Assembly (NCBI GenBank): GCA_037126765.1
Contig: JBBCBC010000002.1
Span: 21,917,853 to 21,981,852 of the forward strand
Source of the DNA: Stenogyne calaminthoides
Lineage: Eukaryota > Streptophyta > Magnoliopsida > Lamiales > Lamiaceae
Reading direction: 5' to 3'
Length of the DNA stretch: 64,000 nt
A program made the translations under genes and the position numbers. The first letter of the stretch is position 1, and the number at the start of each line of letters is the position of its first letter. Under the pieces are notes generated by a model. That model saw only the letters and a list, made by a program, of their open reading frames with translations. It made no database searches and was not told the origin of the DNA. Shown here piece by piece: positions 1-11,777 of this stretch.

Positions 1-133
1 AAGAATAATCTTCAAATGTAGTGTTCTTCGAGTGGAGATTTTGCTGTAGTTTTAGCTTCTTTTGCGATGTCTCCGTGTTTGTTCTTGCGTTCTCACTTGT
101 TGGTCCTTGTCTTCAAAATGAAGATCGATCCCA

Positions 134-165
134 TTTTATAGACCTCGAAATCAAAGAGCTGTTGG
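134..165 (-). promoter_or_regulatory. LTR core promoter: TATA plus decayed CCAACGG
   Basis: On the minus strand TATAAAA lies at 140-134, and CCAACAG at 165-159 occupies the place of the CCAACGG box found in the other LTRs. The G to A change is what CpG deamination would give. The box-to-TATA spacing of 18 bases equals that of the other B LTRs. Confidence 0.5.
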
Positions 166-544
166 AGAGCAATTTGAATTTTGGGCTATATTAGGTAGGT
201 TGTAGGATATGATTGTGACGTGCTCTGATTATCGGCGTCGCCGTAGGCATGATTAGCACAGTTTTTGTCCGCAGCGTTGTATTCCGTATTGTCAGCTCTT
301 TTTGTGAACGTGTCGCTTTCTCCTTGGCTTCGCGAGGCAGCACTTCAGAAATTTGTCCGTTAGACGATTGACATTCTTTTTGTAGAAGATTCGTCTTGTC
401 TGGTGTATCTTTTTTATTGTCACCAGGTGTGAGCTGACTTGATCAGCTAACTGATCAATCTACCTTGTTGAGTCTTCAGTTGCACATTGTCTTAGCTTCA
501 ATATGCAGACTCTGTTGAATGTAGGTCTTCAGGTCTTTTGATCT

Positions 545-715
545 TCAGGTGTCTCTGAGCCTCAGTGTATTCAGTCGTACTGAGTTTTCAGGTTTGTTGC
601 TGAGTCTGCAGGCTTATCTGAGTCTTCAGGTTCATCTGAGTCTTCAGTGTTTATCTGAGTCTTCAGGTTTATCTGAGTCTTCAGGTTCATCTGAGTCTTC
701 AGTGTCTTCTTGTCT
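545..715. repeat. Tandem ~18-20 bp repeats in LTR
   Basis: About seven degenerate units of the form 'gtcttcaggttcatctga' lie in the upstream part of the minus-strand LTR. On the other strand they read GAAGACTCAGA, the same core that is amplified in the A and C LTRs. Confidence 0.7.
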
Positions 716-983
716 TCACCTGATCTTCTGACTTCTTATCTTTTGATTTGCGCTTAGTCTTCTGATCATCTGACCTTATCTGGGTCATCTGATACTTCGA
801 CCTGACCTATACATATTGAGTTCCCCCTCAATATGTGACCTATCTTTTACTTCAGCTATCTATACATTTCAGCTGGTCATCTTAATCTGATTATAAGTCA
901 TCAGTCAGCTAACAGGTCTGACTGTTCCTATTACAACCTGTTTTGGAACTTCCATCAAAACTAAATTACAGATTTCCCAACAC

Positions 984-1100
984 TCAGTATGTCACTGAAG
1001 ACATTGAAGACTCAGTATGTCACTGAAGACACTGAAGACTCAGAAGATACTGAAGACCCAGTAGTTACTGAAGACTCAGTAAGATACTGAATACTCAGTA
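984..1100 (+). repeat. GAAGACTCA-type short repeats
   Basis: Irregular units 'cactgaagac' and 'gaagactcagta' are repeated about six times near the start of the retained part of LTR C, equivalent to the repeats at 13990-14150 in LTR A. Confidence 0.6.
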
Positions 1101-1515
1101 TAACCTGAATGCTCAGAGGCACTGAATATAATCTATCTGAAGACTACAAAAACTTGGAAAAACGCAAATATTCAGAAAAGTAGATATTGCCCAAAACATT
1201 CATATGCAGACAAAAGGAACTAAGTCTAAGTGTTGTTTAAGGTTGTCTCATTCAGAGAGATTGACCAAAAAGAGCCGTTTTGTTTGTCTACATTTACTGA
1301 AGACAAGAACCAATCAGAGAAAGACAACACTGTACTTTACTGACACTGAAAGCGACAGGACCCTGAATCATGTCAGTAGTACTAAGTTCCAGATTGCAAA
1401 AATTGGTGATTGTCTACATGACTGCATATTTCCTAAAACATGGAAGGGAGTGTTCAAACCCTAAAAATAGTCGTTCATCAAACACCAGAAGAGGAAACTC
1501 ATAAAGCTATCTCTT

Positions 1516-1564
1516 CCAACGGATAGTTTTCGAAGAGTGACCTTGGTGAAGTTGCCTATAAATA
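1516..1564 (+). promoter_or_regulatory. LTR C core promoter
   Basis: CCAACGG at 1516-1522 is followed 34 bases later by TATAAATA at 1557-1564. The arrangement matches that of element A (31-base spacing). Confidence 0.5.
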
Positions 1565-1849
1565 CCAGTGACCCTTTACATTGAGAGGTTACGGGAAATT
1601 TCAAAGCAACTCAAGAGCTCATTCGTATTATTGCAAATTGAAGCACTCGAAAAACCCTAGAATTTCCTAAGTGTTTCACATTGGAGAGAGCTCACTATTC
1701 TAAGCCTAGAGTGATAGATATATCCAATGCTTAGAAGAGATATCCTAGCCTTTGCATTAGTTCTTATTGTAAAGGATATCTCACCCTAGTTGGAAACCAA
1801 CCCAAAACCCAAACCCTTTGTTAAGGTAGTTTGTGTGTGTTTTGTTGGT

Positions 1850-2045
1850 GAGTTAGAGTTGTAAAGAGTTAGTAAGCTACAGTGAGTTAGCCAGAAAACT
1901 CTAGAGAAGAAGTTAGTAAGCTACTTGTGGTAGTCTGAACACTTGTGTGTGTTTGAGTTAGTAAGCTGCAGTGAGTCAGCCAAAAAACTCAAGGTAGAAA
2001 AGTGAGTAAGCTACAGTGAGTTAGCCAGAAAGCTTTAGGAAGTGG
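1850..2045 (+). repeat. Tandem repeats in LTR downstream part
   Basis: Four to five units of about 50 bases containing 'gttagtaagctac' and 'agccagaaa' repeat in tandem. The same block is present in both A LTRs (about 15000-15210 and 45285-45500). Confidence 0.6.
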
Positions 2046-2712
2046 TTAAGGAATTTCTCAAGATCGGTGAGAGTGGACGAGGAGCATGAGTCTCTCGAAC
2101 CACTATAATTCTTTGTGGTTGTTTTGCTTTTCAGATCGCATTATTATCTGTTGCATGTTTTTCACTGAAAGCATAGTTCACTGATATTCAGTTGGAACCA
2201 ATCCACTGAACTTGCATCAAATTGATCACAACCTTAATCACTGTTTTATTGAAGGGAAGATTTTCAGCAAAGCTAAAACGAGTATAAACTTAGGGCCAAC
2301 CATTCCGCACACTTGAGTAGCTAGAACAGATAGTTACCAAACTGAACTAACTCTACTGAGGGTTCAGTAAGATAATTATTTGATCCAAGCGCCTCAGGAT
2401 CTCTGATAAACTCAGGCTCAGTTGGGATAATCTGAAGCTTCTGAAAGCAGCTCAGGATCATTGTCTCAGTAGACTTTGACTCAGGGCAATCCGTGCTTCT
2501 CAGGGCAAAATCATCAGGATAACCTGACCCATCTGACCTCAGTGAAAGAAAAGTTTTAAAAATCACTGAACACTTGTATTCCCCCCCCATACACGTGTGA
2601 GACTCGTTAGCACCGGGACCAACAGATATGAAGTTTTTTCAATATAACAATGTAGTAACATTTATACATAGATGTAGTAACATACAAAAATTTGACAAAA
2701 TAAAATAAAATT

Positions 2713-2785
2713 ATGTGTACAGTAGGAATCGAACCTACGGCCAAATTCATTATCAACAAACCTAAACCACTAGGCTACAACACAT
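2713..2785 (-). repeat. tRNA-like unit (SINE head or tRNA pseudogene)
   Basis: On the minus strand there is an A-box-like TAGCCTAGTGG and a perfect B box GGTTCGATTCC. The T arm is a perfect 5-bp stem around a 7-base loop and the D stem can pair, but the anticodon stem does not and the acceptor stem pairs only in part. A tRNA-derived SINE or pseudogene fits better than a functional tRNA gene. AT-rich sequence follows on its 3' side. Confidence 0.5.
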
Positions 2786-2837
2786 ATTTGATAAAGATAT
2801 CCTTCTATAAATACATATGCGCCCGCGCCAACCTAAA

Positions 2838-2886
2838 CCCACTGCCCGCGCCCGACCCGCCCTAACCCGACCCGCCGCCCTAACCC
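2838..2886 (-). other. C-tract cluster (G-quadruplex motif on minus strand)
   Basis: Nine CCC tracts separated by 1 to 4 bases occur in 49 bases, with CCCTAACCC and GACCCG units. The minus strand therefore meets the usual G-quadruplex motif twice over. The patch is isolated in very AT-rich DNA. Confidence 0.6.
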
Positions 2887-3108
2887 GCGAAATTTAGGCA
2901 ACTTTTGTCTTATTTATGTTGTATTGCACATAACACTAATGTGCAATATTTCACACAAGACTTTTTCTACTTCAGTTGATGGGTATTTATAATTGATCCT
3001 TTAACTGCAATTGATGGAATTTTTTTAATACTTCCTTCTTCTTCTTTTTTTTAATATCATAGCCTTTAATTATATTTTTTTTTTCATTTGTTTCTTCTTT
3101 CTTTTATA

Positions 3109-3771
3109 CTAGCACGTAACCCCGGGTATTATGCGGGATTTAAAATATTTTTTTTATTAATTTTAACTAAAATATTTTAAATATTTAATTTAATTACAGG
3201 TATAATTTTTATATTTTAATATTATTTGTGCATATTTTCATTCATTTTTTATTCTAAATTACTTCATTCCATTATAATTAGATGTCATACTCATTTCAGT
3301 CTTATGTTTTTTTTACATAATACATATCGTTTTGACATTTTCACCCATCATTATCTCATATATACCCTTAATGGTTACTTTTCATGCTTATTAAATTTTT
3401 TAATTTTTATTATTATAAATATTTAATTATAAAACATTAAGTTTAATGTTGGCATAAGAAAATTTAAATGATCATGAAAATTAATTATTATGGGTATGTA
3501 TGATATAATGAGGGGAGAAAATATCAGAGCGACATTTATTATATAAATATTTTAAAAGACTAAAAAGACAATAAGAAGAATGAGAGGGAGTAATTTAGAA
3601 TAAGAAATGAATGAAAATATGCACATATAATATTAGAAAAAAAATTACATCTATAATTGAATTAATCAAACTAATTAAATATTTAAAGTATTTAATTTAA
3701 AATAAGTGGTATAAAAATTATTTTCAATTTCCTGTAGACAACTAGACGTAGTAGGTAGGGTTACATGCTAA
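3109..3771. mobile_element. Long inverted-repeat element
   Basis: The ends read TAGCACGTAACCC and GGGTTACATGCTA. The arms pair over most of their length, for example 'gtgcatattttcattcat' near 3226 against its complement near 3605-3630. It looks like a non-autonomous terminal-inverted-repeat element; no clear target duplication was found, so the superfamily is open. Diverged relatives of its left end (49538) and interior (about 50240-50600) lie elsewhere in the window. Confidence 0.5.
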
Positions 3772-4070
3772 TGATATTTAAAAAGAATAAGAGGGAGTAT
3801 AAATTTATAAATTATGGAGTACGTATTTAATATAAATTAATGTATATATTTTGAAGATGAAGTATTTTAAATATAGCAACCACATAAGTAGGGGGTGATT
3901 CATAATTAATGGATAAGAGATAAATGGAAGGTAAATATTAAAATTAAATAATGTATGACTTAAATTAAAAAATTAATAATAATACTATAAATAACTTCTC
4001 ACAGAAATGTAGAGATTTGAAATAAAATCACCATATGAATTTTAGGTGATTCGCCTTTAGTATATAGGAG
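3772..4070. other. AT-rich DNA, no gene seen
   Basis: Low-complexity AT-rich sequence. No open reading frame, RNA motif or repeat boundary was recognised. Confidence 0.6.
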
Positions 4071-4098
4071 ACTAGTGTTAGCCCCGCGAACTTCGCGG
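4071..4098 (-). mobile_element. Helitron-type 3' terminus
   Basis: On the minus strand a perfect 7-bp stem (4098-4084, CCGCGAA and TTCGCGG around one base) is followed after a short spacer by CTAGT at 4075-4071. A hairpin upstream of a terminal CTRR, followed by T, is the hallmark of Helitron 3' ends. The element would extend to the right; its 5' end (TC) could not be placed. Confidence 0.4.
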
Positions 4099-4296
4099 AC
4101 TTGGAGAAATTTTTTATATAAAATAATTAATAATATTTTAATATTTTTTATTATTTAGTATTTTTTATGATTAAATGATTTGTAATTCACAAAATATTGA
4201 AAATGAAAATATAATTCAAATATACAAATATGATTTTATATGTTATTATACTTGATGATTCTATAACACGCAAATGAGTCCACAAATTTAAAATTT

Positions 4297-4298
<2 letters not shown>

Positions 4299-4330
<32 letters not shown>
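4299..4330. repeat. (AT)n microsatellite
   Basis: Sixteen uninterrupted AT dinucleotides. Confidence 0.95.
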
Positions 4331-4335
<5 letters not shown>

Positions 4336-5300
4336 ATAAAAAATATTATTTATAAATTACAATCTAAATTACAAATTTCGCAAAAATTATTTATAAAAAA
4401 TATTTGTTATATACTTGCAAGGTCTCCCATCCGGACCGAAACATGAAATTTTCATACTTCTTTTGCTTTTATCTCTGAGACTGTAACATATAATTGTATG
4501 TGTGTGAAAATCGACTTGAGAAGATACAAACCTACAGTCGAAAGAGATTGATACAAACTTTTATTTATCGTCATCACAAAACATAATATGCTTGAAAATT
4601 GTGTCATCTTAAACTTTACAGGCATTGTTTGGTATGAATTACTTAATATTATTTTTGGGATGAACTCCTCATTCCCAGTATTTTTTCCTAAAACTATTTG
4701 TGCTTAAAAAATTATGATTTCCCGACTTTATGACAACCAACCTCGTGCAATTGTACAAATCTAACTTTACGTCAATATTCTTGAGAAGCATTACATGCAC
4801 TCATTCCTTTAAAATGAAAAGATGATTTGGTAGTCTATAGCATTTAATAGAGAAAATCATTAGAAAACAACTCTCCATTAGCTCCAGACTGAAACTTCAT
4901 TCTGCAAATATTATTAAACTTTGATCAAATACTTCAAAAATTTATTTATCTTAAATTAATTATATTCAATAATAGTAACATTTTTAATATTTTATATATC
5001 TAAAATACAATGTATTAATTTACTATGTAAATTATATTTAAAAGAAAAAAAGATTTAATTATTTGACACCGAATAAAAAAATATTAATACATTAACAAAA
5101 TAAATTTAATTTTGAAATAAAGTAATGTTTAAAATTAACCACAAATTTCTAACAACATATTTGTAAACAATATTAGTTGTAATTTTGCATGATTTTCCAT
5201 CATAATCGCAAGAGTGTTTTTAATTTTCATCACTCTTCACTATTGAGACAACATTATGTAGTTTAACGGGGAATTTTTTTTTTTTTTTTTTATGTCTATA
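4331..5300. other. AT-rich DNA, no gene seen
   Basis: Sequence rich in short AT runs. No coding, RNA or terminal repeat signal was found. Confidence 0.6.
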
Positions 5301-5305
5301 ACTAT

Positions 5306-6080
5306 GAAGGTGGCAATTTAAGGACATTAAGTTTCAGTTTGGGAAAAGAAGGTTAGGTAGTTTCAGTTTGGCAAAAGTATGCCCGTAAGTTTTGAGTTTG
5401 CGCAAGTTTAAGTCCATAAATTTTGAGTTTCCGCAAAGTAGGACAGTAAATTTTGTGTTTTTTGAAATTTAGGCCCGTCTGTGTTAGAAAAATGGTTTAT
5501 ATTTGCCAAAAAATATTAATGTCCTACTTTTGTCAAAAGAAAAGTTAATATCCTACTTTCCAAAACTGAAATTTACTGCACTTCCGTTAAGTTGACATTG
5601 TGATAAACAATATTAGAGATATATAAAAATTGACAATGTAAGTAATATTAAACTAAATAATTGAATACAATATTATGTTCAGTTGAAGCAAAGTCATTAG
5701 TTCACTAAATAATTTGCTGATGTTTTAATGTTAAAATTTGTAGCGTTAAACTACCTAATTTTATGTTGTGTATTTGATTAAGTTTTAATTATTTATATTT
5801 GTAATCGATGCAAGCATATAATAAATATAATTCTCCACATAAGAGAAAATATGTATGTTTATACTGACATATATTATTTTAATATTGACATAAAGTATTT
5901 TAACACTAAATAGCAAATATAATGTCGTATATTTTTCCCAAAAAAAAAAAAAAGTTAACGTCCAAAAAAAAGTTTATTTTTATGTTTGCCGAATTTTTCC
6001 CAAAAAAAGGGTTAATGTCCTGTTTCTGCCAACAAAAAAGTTAATATCATACAGTTGTCCTTAAATTGTCATCTCCCTTA
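5306..6080. mobile_element. Possible TIR element with internal ~30-bp repeats
   Basis: The left boundary 'ggcaatttaaggaca' and its inverted counterpart near 6053-6072 ('tgtccttaaattgtc') suggest imperfect terminal inverted repeats. About 5319-5480 holds five degenerate units of about 30 bases built on 'aagttttgagtttgcgcaa'. A second pair of direct repeats ('gttaatgtcct', 'agttaatatc') lies near 5515-5560 and 6010-6050. No target duplication was identified. Confidence 0.35.
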
Positions 6081-6850
6081 AGTTGTGGGCCTTAAATAAT
6101 ATCTTCCTACAGTTGACCCTGTGCAAAAACTTACTTGGAAAGGTATACATTTACCGTCAATAATGAGAAGTATTTTCTCATGAAATTATCCACACGTATA
6201 CGTACATAACGTTTCACATTAAACCCAAAGTTCTGCAATTAAAGATATTTTAAATGGCAGCTATACAACTTCATTTATATATATAGCAGAAAATTTACCT
6301 TTTTGTATTAAAATCATGTGAAAGGTGAGATGATACCTGAAAATAAATTTGTCACAATTCCCACAATCTCAATGTATTAATCAAGAAAATTCACTTGCAT
6401 ATAAATAAATAAGAAATAATTATATAAGGTTAATTCCAAAAGCATGCATTTAAAACACAATATCTCTATGAAGTAACTCTAAATTCAGAAAAGAGAAGCA
6501 GAATTTCATTTAGCTGCCAACTCCACAACTTCCACAATACAAAAAATCTCAAATCTGATCTATATAACTTTTCTTTTCTTCTCCAAGAAGCCACTGATAT
6601 CCTAAAAAATGGTCATGAAAGACTCACCCATTAAAAAATATATTATTTAAAATTTTGACCGAGTTCATTAGAAACTATCACATCACTTGCACAAAGACAA
6701 TGACACACATATACACATCAATTGACCACTTAAATGACTACATACATTAAACATCATGTTCACCATATCATTAAACAAAGTAATAAGACACCATAATAAA
6801 TAAAAATAATGAGTATGTAAAAGATAAAGAATGGTATTGTCATACATAGT
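6081..6850. other. AT-rich DNA, no gene seen
   Basis: No open frame or repeat boundary that I can support. Confidence 0.5.
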
Positions 6851-6896
6851 AGGGTAAAATATTAGGCGAGAATAGGGTAAAACATTAGGCGAGAAA
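6851..6896 (+). repeat. 23-bp tandem duplication
   Basis: Two units of 'agggtaaaatattaggcga..' differ at two positions (6851-6873 and 6874-6896). Confidence 0.85.
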
Positions 6897-6990
6897 GAGG
6901 TAACTAACCGAATATTTTCATGAATTCCACCAAAAAATAGCTCTCCTGAAAATATTATATTTTTCTAAGACAACGAAAGGAATGATTGAA

Positions 6991-6994
<4 letters not shown>

Positions 6995-7038
<44 letters not shown>
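6995..7038. repeat. (AT)n microsatellite
   Basis: Twenty-two uninterrupted AT dinucleotides. Confidence 0.95.
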
Positions 7039-7039
<1 letters not shown>

Positions 7040-7042
<3 letters not shown>

Positions 7043-8125
7043 GGATCTAAGTTAGCTACTATTTTTTATATAAGTAAGGTAGTGTGCATACTGTATAGAT
7101 CATCATAATTATTATGAAAGAAAAATATTTTTTAGGTTTCCGACTCTTTTTTTTTCTTCCTCGGAGAAGATTAGACAAATGTTAGTAAAATAACTACTGT
7201 AAAAAGCAGAATAACAAATAAAAATACCAGAAAAACAAAGAATTTTCTGATGGAGAAAACTATCTACTTGCACAAACTAAAGGGTTGAGGCAGATCATTG
7301 TAAATTAACATGACAATGTGTTCCATATTGTGCAATAAAATGTTACAATTGTCACTACATATGCAATAAGGAAAGCATACATGAACCTCAAATCACCATC
7401 TCGTTAATTCTATAAATAAAACCCACATAAAAAATCATCATATTATTCTAAGTGAAAAATACTTATATTTAAATATGAAATATAATTCTATTTAAATATA
7501 ATCTTATATAATTTTAAAATTATATAAAATTTAAATAAATCACATAATCCGATAATATAAATCTATACTATTTCAGAGTACAATTCACCACCAAAAAATA
7601 TCAATATATTAATTGTATTTTAAAAGATTTTATAGCATACTAATTATTATAATTAAGGTATATCATACATTCATAGTATAATATAAATAAATTATTATGT
7701 CATTAAATAGTTTAAGAAATCATAATTAATTGGTGTAAAAAATTTACATTTTATGGCATAATATATTGGTAAGATTTAAAAAAAAATTATAAATATTTTA
7801 AATGGTATGATTGACAACAATAAAATAATTTAAAAAATAAAATAAAATTCAATTTTAATATGTTTGACTTCAGCTCTAATTATTCAAATTTCAATTTATT
7901 ATTAATTTGATTTGAATAAAACATCACATTTCATTATACTTTAGAGCAGACTTTATCGAGACTTTACAGAAAATAAGTTAGAAATCAATTAACATCAATG
8001 ATCTATTAATGAGTTACTATATATATGTGTATTTCACCAAATGCCTACACAAAATATTATTTTTATTTTTTAAAAATAATTCAAATATTCAAAAGTTTTT
8101 TTTTTAGTACTCAAATATTCAAAAG
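7040..8125. other. AT-rich DNA, no gene seen
   Basis: No coding, RNA or repeat-end signal was found. Confidence 0.5.
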
Positions 8126-8129
8126 TTAA

Positions 8130-8375
8130 GATGACAGTTTATTTAAATAAAAAGATACTATGTTTTGACAAAAACTTGTGTGAACTCGAGTTCACGGTGA
8201 ACTCGAATTTTTTAATATCACTGTTATGTGTAAAAAGTTTCATTGTTATGAATAAAAATTATTACTGTTATGCACAAAAACTCTCACAGTTTAAAAATTA
8301 CTTTATATTTTTAAACAGTGAAATTTTTTATGCATAACAGTGATAATTTTTACATATAATAGTGAAAGAGCTCAT
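8130..8375. mobile_element. Foldback, MITE-like repeat
   Basis: Arms built on 'cactgttatg' and 'aaaaattat' around 8200-8300 pair with 'cataacagtg' and related sequence at 8310-8370. A separate 9-bp palindrome follows near 8390-8410. No target duplication was established. Confidence 0.35.
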
Positions 8376-8410
8376 ATATAGACCTAGTTCATAGGAGTAT
8401 TACTCCTATA

Positions 8411-9120
8411 TTTTTTCTTTAAAGCCATATGTTAACTAAATATTTTTTACTATATATAATATTTTTTGTCAAAAATTTATTGTGATGTGGCAAAAAATTT
8501 TTATAATTTTTTTATAAATATGAGGAATTTATATTATGTTTTAGATCAACTCAATTAGACATCTAAAGTTTACCAAAAAAAAATACTTAATTAATCTGAA
8601 AATTAGAAGTTTTAGATTAAACATAAATAATCAATTACCTAAAATATTCTCTTATATCGAATATCAAACTTTTGAGGTACACATACATATTTACTAAATA
8701 ATTTTTTAATGTTATCATTTTATATAAAATTTATCTATTGTATTTTTTTTAATGATTCACAAAATACACGTAGTATTAATTTGGAGATCGCAAAGTAGCA
8801 TCAATTGATATGACATATACAATTCTTTGTATATTTAAGTCATGTTTGACCTGATATATTTTTTAAATAAATTTAATATAAAATACGTTTTAAATTAAAA
8901 AAAAATAGAACATAAATATATTTTATGATTTAATAAGACCATGCAAAATTTTAATAAATATAAATATTTATCACTTAATAACGACATATTGTATAAATTA
9001 ATTTTTTTCACTTCATTTTCATTATCTCGATTTTCTTATATACTATTATAGTCCATATTTTATTTTGACTTTGAGTGATAATTCTATTGATATGCATTAA
9101 AAAATAAATTATAGTCATGA
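8411..9120. other. AT-rich DNA, no gene seen
   Basis: Only short AT-rich repeats are visible. Confidence 0.5.
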
Positions 9121-9145
9121 TATATATATATATATATATATATAT
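9121..9145. repeat. (TA)n microsatellite
   Basis: Twelve TA dinucleotides. Confidence 0.9.
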
Positions 9146-9257
9146 TAATCGATTCGATTGATCACGTCCTGTTTAATATTTATATTTGACATTCCACATA
9201 CACCATCTTTAAGAATACCAACACAAAATTCGATGTATCATAATAAATTTAAGTCAT

Positions 9258-10020
9258 TTGAAATTTAAATAATCGATACTTTTCCATTAAAAAAGTAATA
9301 CTATCCATTAAAAAACTATTCCCTCCGTCCCAAAGTTATTTACCCCTTTGTTGAGAGTGGATAGTTGAAAAGGGTATAGTTATTTTATTGCCTTTTATGG
9401 AAAGGGGTAAATAAGTTTGGGACGGACCTTTTGGAAAAAAATGTAAATAACTTTCGGACGGAGGTAGTAATAGTGTAGGAACTAATCATGATAAGATAAT
9501 ATATTCATTTTTTATTTCTTTAATTAAATTAAATTTGTAATTAAGGATAAATAAATCATACTGTAATACTTATAACCAACAAATTAAATAATTTTTTTAA
9601 TCAAAAGTATATAAATTTTTTCGTATTGTTCATACACCTAACACTTTTCAAGAATATACTACTAATAAATAAATTAATTGTTCATCTTAATTTGTATATT
9701 CAAATACCTTGTCCAAAAAAATTCATTTGTTTATCTAATGATCACATGTTTAAAATATTTAAATAAATTAGACCGAAAAAATTATGTTTCATTAGTCTAT
9801 GCATATCTTCCATAAAAAAAAATATTACATCTAATTAAATATAGTTTGACCTTTTATGTTTGGTAATTAATTTAAAATCAATCATCATTATTAAAATATT
9901 TAATATAATTAAGCCTATATATAGAAATAAATATTAAAATTAAAATTCACCTGCAAAAAACTATTTGCTTCCATGATATATTCCGTTTTATAAATTCTAA
10001 AAACAATCCATAAATTTCGC
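9258..10020 (+). repeat. Direct duplication, copy 1
   Basis: Aligns by eye with 10480-11155: both contain 'aaaaagtaatactatcca', 'aactaatcatgat', 'ttttcaagaatatac' and 'gaccgaaaaaattatgttt' in the same order, with diverged positions between. Copy 1 carries the Stowaway MITE at 9319-9467 that copy 2 lacks. Confidence 0.7.
9319..9467. mobile_element. Stowaway MITE
   Basis: Terminal repeats are 'ttccctccgtcc' and 'ggacggaggtag', flanked by TA on both sides (9317-9318, 9468-9469), as in the Stowaway/Tc1-mariner group. The diverged repeat near 10540 supplies the unoccupied site. Confidence 0.8.
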
Positions 10021-10479
10021 TATCTTAAAGATATATTTAAAATTAAATTTTGAACGTATTGTAATTTAAGTATTAATCATTGCAATAATAAAGTTTTTCT
10101 TATTACACTTTTACATTTATTAATTGTACCTTAGCAATCATTTTTGGAGATTTGGTTAACTAAAAACTTTCCACAAATTTCATTATGTAATAAGTATATT
10201 TTTACGGCATCAAATTAACCATTTTAAGTATGCGGTTTATATCTCCTAATTAAACATAAATATTTGAATTTTTTCAATCTGACGCGTTTACATATATTAA
10301 TTGTACATTGCCAATAAATTTTGTAGTTTTTATATCAAGATTAATTATACCAATTTATATGTTCAATTAAAAAAAATTATGTAATTATGCTAAATAGGAA
10401 GTATTAGTTCATCATGAATGAGACAACTTAACAATCATGTTGGAGGAGTGTACGCGTAACACTAAGAATTGCAAATATG

Positions 10480-11155
10480 AAAAATTATAAAATTAAATAA
10501 TCGATATTTTCCAATAAAAAAGTAATACTATCCATGAGAAAACCAATACTATAAGAACTAATCATGATTAAATAATATATATTCATTTTAGCTCTTTAAT
10601 TAAATTAAATTTATAATTAAAGATAAATAAATTATGATACTTATGCACCAATAAGTCCAATAAAAATTTCTATGAAAAAGTACATAAATTTTTTCGTAAT
10701 GTTCATACGCCTGATACTTTTCAAGAATATACAGCTACTAAATAATTTAATTGTTCCTCTTAATCTGTACATCTAAATATTTATCCAAAGAAAAATCGTT
10801 ATTTTGTCTAATAATCAAATGATTTACATTTACGAATACTTTAACACATGTACATTATCTAAAATATTTAAATAAATTAGACCGAAAAAATTATGTTTAA
10901 TTAGTCAATACATATCTTCCATCAAAATAATATTGCATCTAATTAAATATAGCTTGACTTTGTATATTTAACATTAATTTATAATCAATTATCATTAATT
11001 AGACATTAAATATAATTAAATCTATATATAGAAAAAAAATCAACTTAATATTACCTATGATTGTGAAGAAAATTATTTGCAGCCATGATATATATTTCGA
11101 TCTATAATTGTCGGTACATAATTCTAAAAAGAAATCCTTAATCTTTGTTATTATA
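10480..11155 (+). repeat. Direct duplication, copy 2
   Basis: Partner of 9258-10020, offset by about 1.07 kb after the MITE and without the MITE. Both copies are AT-rich and I see no gene in either. Confidence 0.7.
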
Positions 11156-11723
11156 TTAATAACATGTACATAAAAAAATTATTAGAAAAAAACGAACATT
11201 AAATTTGTGTATTAATCCATAATCTGTGTTATTAAATTAATCATTAATGATTAATTTATTAATTTGTGTGGTTAGAGCGAGTGTGATTGAGTAAATAAGG
11301 ATATTTTTTTTCCTTTGCAATCAAACATCAAACGGGGGAGGTGGAAATTAATATGCATAATTTAAGATGACTTTTATTATGTAGTAGAGAATTTTATCCA
11401 AATTTTTTTTTATCTCACTCATTGAAAATATATTTTCTGCATTTAAATTTTGATTATTATTAATATTGATGTTGTGGAAATTGTTAAAATGATAGAGATA
11501 TTATTTTATTATTATTAACATATGTAGAAAAATTATGATATAGAATAATGCAATGATAGAGATGAATATCCGTTGCAATATAAGAAAATCAGATCATATT
11601 CAATAAAATGATAGTTAGATCAGTTACAAAAGAAGAGACGAACGCGAACATTCGTTACAAAAGAGTACATAGAAATTGTAAACATTTAATGGAGCTTGAT
11701 AATATATCATCGACGACTTCATT
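11156..11723. other. AT-rich DNA, no gene seen
   Basis: No supported feature. Confidence 0.5.
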
Positions 11724-11777
11724 GTAGACACCACATCATCTTCATGAATTGTAGACACCACATCATCTTCATGAATT
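11724..11777 (+). repeat. Perfect 27-bp tandem duplication
   Basis: Two identical units beginning 'gtagacaccacatc' (11724-11750 and 11751-11777). Confidence 0.95.

Larger units (their letters stand above)
1..982 (-). mobile_element. Partial copia LTR, family B, minus strand
   Basis: Read on the minus strand from 982, this begins TGTTGGGAAAT and follows the LTRs at 16600, 29560 and 32212: the same 'agttttgatg..agttccaaaa' start, the 'cacatattgagggggaa' block and a TATA region. It runs off the left edge of the window, so only about 980 bases of a roughly 1.5-kb LTR are present; whether an internal region follows is unknown. It interrupts an A-type LTR that resumes at 983. Confidence 0.8.
983..2624 (+). 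mobile_element. Copia LTR C, A-related, 5' part missing
   Basis: From about 1190 to the end this aligns by eye with the LTRs of element A (13561 and 43915): 'atgcagacaaaaggaacta', the 'agccgtt' block, CCAACGG plus TATA, the 'gagttagtaag' repeats and the terminus 'caccgggaccaaca'. It is clearly more diverged than the two A LTRs are from each other. No primer-binding site follows 2624, so this is a 3' LTR or a solo LTR. Its 5' part lies beyond the B-type insertion at its left, outside the window. Confidence 0.75.

Noticed and set aside
2713..2785. Functional tRNA gene on the minus strand
   Set aside because: A and B boxes, T arm and D stem look right, but the anticodon stem does not pair and the acceptor stem pairs only in part; kept as a tRNA-like or SINE unit.
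3108..3140. Helitron end at 'actagcacgtaacc'
   Set aside because: The sequence is one arm of a long inverted repeat whose other end is at 3771, so a TIR element explains it better.
3226..3426. 66-codon hydrophobic ORF
   Set aside because: It is one arm of an AT-rich foldback; composition alone makes it hydrophobic.
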